Shown here in pieces: positions 11,520 to 13,636 of a DNA stretch of 13,636 nt; position 1 is the stretch's first letter; every line of letters begins with the position of its first letter. The DNA is taken from NCBI GenBank assembly GCA_020832965.1, contig JAJHRM010000044.1, forward strand, positions 1-13,636, given 5' to 3'. Source of the DNA: Thermofilum sp. (GTDB taxonomy: Archaea; Thermoproteota; Thermoprotei; Thermofilales; Thermofilaceae). The notes under the pieces are model-generated. The model made no database searches and was not told the DNA's origin. It saw only the letters and a program-made list of their open reading frames with translations. The position numbers and the translations under genes were made by a program.

Positions 11520-13238
11520 GTGGAAACTGTAAATAATTTAGGGGTAATGATTGCTGGACCTGCAGGATCCGGGGTGTTTGTGTCAAGTGTTATACTCGGT
11601 AAGATATTCTTGAGGCATGGCTTAAGCGTCTTTATCACTAACGAGTACCCCTCCCTGATTAGGGGCGGCCATCAATGGGCACAGATCCAAGTAGGATTTG
11701 GGGAGGAAGTTTACGCCCACAGAAAGAAAGTTGACATTGTGCTTGCACTCGACAGGATTTCTGTCGAGGAGCACGTAGCAGATCTCAAGCCTAGTGGATG
11801 CATCATATGCGATGAGGGAGATGTGGGGGCAAAGGCTGGTAACGATGCGTCCATAAGACCACTCCCCCTAAGAAAAATTGTGAGGGAGATTGGCGCTCCA
11901 AGCGTGACTGTAAACACCGTGGGCTTGGGAGTGATTGTAGGTGCCCTAGGCGGAGAGGCCGATGTGGCAGAGGGAACAATCAGGGAACAATTTAGGGGTA
12001 GGGGAGAATTGGCAGAGTTGAATGTGGAGCTTTTCCGTAGGGGCTACGAGCTCGGCAAAAAGTTGGACGGCGAGTTTCGCCTGCGTGTGCCCATCTCCGC
12101 CAGCCTTGAGCGTAGCGGGGAGGCAAGGCTCCTGATCGACGGTAACTCGGCTGTGGCACTAGGAGCATTGTCGGCTGGTTTAACATTTTTTGCCTCTTAC
12201 CCCATGACTCCCGCCTCGCCCATTCTCCACTTCCTAGCCGAGGTCCAGAGAGACCTGGGAATAATCGTGTTTCAGCCTGAGAGCGAGCTGGCCGCAATTA
12301 ACATGGCGATTGGCGCTGCTTACGCTGGTGCTCGTTCAATGGTGGCTACTAGTGGGGGTGGCTTTTCCCTGATGGTGGAGGCCCTCGGACAGGCGGCCAT
12401 GACCGAGACCCCGATCCTAATCGTCGATGTGCAGAGGCCTGGTCCCTCCACAGGCTTACCAACGCATACTGCTCAAAGTGATCTCAGATTTGTGATCCAC
12501 GCTTCCCAGGGAGAGTTCCCAAGGGTGGTCCTCGCTCCCGGGGACCCTTACCAGGCCTACGTTTTAGCGAATAGGGGCTTGAACCTGGCGTGGAAGTATC
12601 AGATTCCAGTTATCCTCCTCTCCGATAAGTATCTGGGTGAGAGTTTCTGGACGGTTTCGGTGTTCCCTAATCTAGGTGTTGAGGATGCAAGGGTTTCTAG
12701 GGAGCGTGTGAGCGGGTTTTTCCCCAGGTACAAAGTGACCGAGGACGGGGTTTCGCCTATCATCTTCCCAGGCACGCCAGGTTCACTCGTGTATGCTAAT
12801 ACGAGTGAGCACGATGAGTACGGCTTTGGAACAATCGACCCCTTGAAGGTTAAGGAGATGCAGGATAAGAGGCTTAGGAAGTACCAGAGTCTCTGCGAGG
12901 AAGCTGAGAAGTCTGGCGTGGAGACCGTGGGGAGCGGCGGTGCAGTAGTTGCCACGTGGGGGTCCACGAAGCAAATTGTCCTGGAGGCTTTGAAGAGGGT
13001 AAGCGGGGTAAAAATGGTCCAGGTGGTTTGGATGGAGCCTTTTCCCAGGAAAAAGCTGCTCTCTGAGGTGTACGGGAAAAAGCTACTCGTGGTTGAAAAT
13101 AACGCCACTGGTCAACTGGCTTCTCTAATAAGGGAGCACCTGCTCATAGAGCCCAGCAATGTTCTCCTGAAGTACGACGGAAGACAGTTTTTCCCGGAAG
13201 ACGTTGAGTCCTGGATTGCTTCCCAGGTGGAGGGGTGA
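11520..13238 (+). CDS. korA: 2-oxoacid:ferredoxin oxidoreductase, fused gamma-alpha subunit
   Basis: 572 residues in which the gamma domain (about 1-190, beginning MIAGPAGSGVFVSSVILG) is fused to the alpha domain (about 200-572). This is the form used in the two-subunit enzymes of crenarchaea, which oxidise 2-oxoglutarate, pyruvate or other 2-oxoacids to acyl-CoA with ferredoxin as acceptor. The alpha domain shows YPMTPASP (227-234), a variant of the YPITPSSP substrate/CoA motif, then ATSGGGFSLMVEALG (276-290) and RPGPSTGLPTHTAQSDL. No CxxC cluster motifs occur here. korB follows directly, with its start at or just after the stop. Which oxoacid is preferred cannot be stated; 2-oxoglutarate would link to glutamate dehydrogenase. 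GTG 11520 is favoured by promoter spacing; ATG 11547 would remove nine residues. Confidence 0.93.
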   Translation: METVNNLGVMIAGPAGSGVFVSSVILGKIFLRHGLSVFITNEYPSLIRGGHQWAQIQVGFGEEVYAHRKKVDIVLALDRISVEEHVADLKPSGCIICDEGDVGAKAGNDASIRPLPLRKIVREIGAPSVTVNTVGLGVIVGALGGEADVAEGTIREQFRGRGELAELNVELFRRGYELGKKLDGEFRLRVPISASLERSGEARLLIDGNSAVALGALSAGLTFFASYPMTPASPILHFLAEVQRDLGIIVFQPESELAAINMAIGAAYAGARSMVATSGGGFSLMVEALGQAAMTETPILIVDVQRPGPSTGLPTHTAQSDLRFVIHASQGEFPRVVLAPGDPYQAYVLANRGLNLAWKYQIPVILLSDKYLGESFWTVSVFPNLGVEDARVSRERVSGFFPRYKVTEDGVSPIIFPGTPGSLVYANTSEHDEYGFGTIDPLKVKEMQDKRLRKYQSLCEEAEKSGVETVGSGGAVVATWGSTKQIVLEALKRVSGVKMVQVVWMEPFPRKKLLSEVYGKKLLVVENNATGQLASLIREHLLIEPSNVLLKYDGRQFFPEDVESWIASQVEG

Positions 13239-13243
13239 GTCTA

Positions 13244-13636
13244 GTGGATCCCTCTGTTTTCGACACGGGAAGGAGACCTGTATGGTGCCCAGGATGTGGG
13301 AACTATTCAATACTCCTAGCCCTCCGGAAGGCACTAGCAGAACTCGAGGTGAGTCCAGAAAGGGTAGTTATTGTTACGGGTATTGGCTGCCACGGACGCA
13401 TAAGCGAATACATGAAGACAAATGCTTTCCACACTATTCATGGAAGGGTGCTGCCCCTTGCGACGGGAATAAAGCTGGCAAACCCAAATCTTCTGGTCAT
13501 TGGTCACAACGGCGACGGAGATGCTTACGCTATTGGTCTAGGCCATCTTCCACACGCTGCTAGACGTAATGTCGATGTAAAACTGATAGTCCACGATAAC
13601 ATGGTTTTTGGGCTAACTACTGGGCAAGTAACCCCC
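13244..13636 (+). CDS. korB: 2-oxoacid:ferredoxin oxidoreductase, beta subunit (3' truncated by window edge)
   Basis: The first 131 residues of the beta subunit, which holds thiamine diphosphate and the Fe4S4 cluster. Visible motifs are WCPGCGNYS (two cluster cysteines), GIGCHGR (third Cys), HGRVLPLATGIKLANPNL, the thiamine diphosphate/Mg2+ site GHNGDGDAYAIGLGHLPHAAR, and the metal-binding DNMVFGLTTGQVTP just before the edge; most homologues read DNGIYGLTKGQ, so the DNM is slightly unusual. GTG 13244 has GGAGG (13229-13233) about ten bases upstream. An in-frame GTG at 13235 overlaps the korA stop (GTGA) and would add three residues, the alternative start. With korA it forms one transcription unit. 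The rest of the gene lies beyond the window. Confidence 0.95.
   Translation, partial: MDPSVFDTGRRPVWCPGCGNYSILLALRKALAELEVSPERVVIVTGIGCHGRISEYMKTNAFHTIHGRVLPLATGIKLANPNLLVIGHNGDGDAYAIGLGHLPHAARRNVDVKLIVHDNMVFGLTTGQVTP

Noticed and set aside
13204..13563. 119-residue frame over the start of korB
   Set aside because: It is a shadow; the other frame carries all cluster and thiamine motifs of the beta subunit.
1..13636. CRISPR array or cas genes
   Set aside because: No regularly spaced repeats of suitable length and no Cas motifs apart from the TnpB relative were seen.

Overview
The window looks like chromosome of a hyperthermophilic crenarchaeon (Thermoproteota). A Thermofilum-like organism is my guess from gene style, not a demonstrated assignment. 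Supporting signs are AT-rich TATA elements about 25-35 nt before many starts, several apparently leaderless GTG/ATG genes, a two-subunit 2-oxoacid:ferredoxin oxidoreductase with fused gamma-alpha chain, a ROK sugar kinase, a VapBC pair, and a tRNA-Gly interrupted after position 37 by a 13-nt intron with a bulge-helix-bulge-like fold.

Layout. 1-713: 3' part of a TnpB gene (IS200/IS605 type) running up to cysS (714-2156). 2157-2987: an AT-rich vapB-vapC island. 2988-3947 (-): ROK sugar kinase, divergent from a small secreted or membrane-anchored protein (4127-4714). That gene converges on gdhA (4721-5980, -) with six bases between the stop codons. 5981-7143: a mostly gene-poor stretch holding remnants of ABC-transporter ATPase sequence and an unusual 54-residue protein that is 37/54 glutamate. 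7144-8327: a small possible Roadblock-like protein and a four-helix membrane protein resembling the DUF106/EMC3/Oxa1 group. 8328-8947: a GC-rich, foldable segment and a broken hypothetical gene next to tRNA-Gly (8948-9037). 9331-9621: a winged-helix regulator, followed by a nicotinate phosphoribosyltransferase (9720-10961) whose promoter carries two tandem 10-bp repeats. 10968-11432 (-): a DUF123 GIY-YIG protein. 11520 to the end: korA and the 5' part of korB.

Metabolically, the intact genes cover peptide/amino-acid and sugar catabolism: glutamate dehydrogenase makes 2-oxoglutarate, the ferredoxin oxidoreductase decarboxylates a 2-oxoacid, and the ROK kinase phosphorylates sugar. The nicotinate phosphoribosyltransferase serves NAD salvage. 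TnpB, VapBC and the debris around 6.2-6.6 kb and 8.4-8.9 kb are accessory.

The observations I consider most worth checking are: (i) the poly-Glu micro-protein at 6685-6849; (ii) near-identical palindromes spanning both stop codons of two separate convergent gene pairs, with a related sequence directly after cysS; (iii) five GCGCGCGC octamers, all outside well-supported internal coding sequence; (iv) ABC ATPase fragments in swapped order; (v) a TnpB lacking the usual RuvC-II glutamate but with a candidate replacement 43 residues later; (vi) the tandem repeats upstream of the nicotinate phosphoribosyltransferase TATA box.
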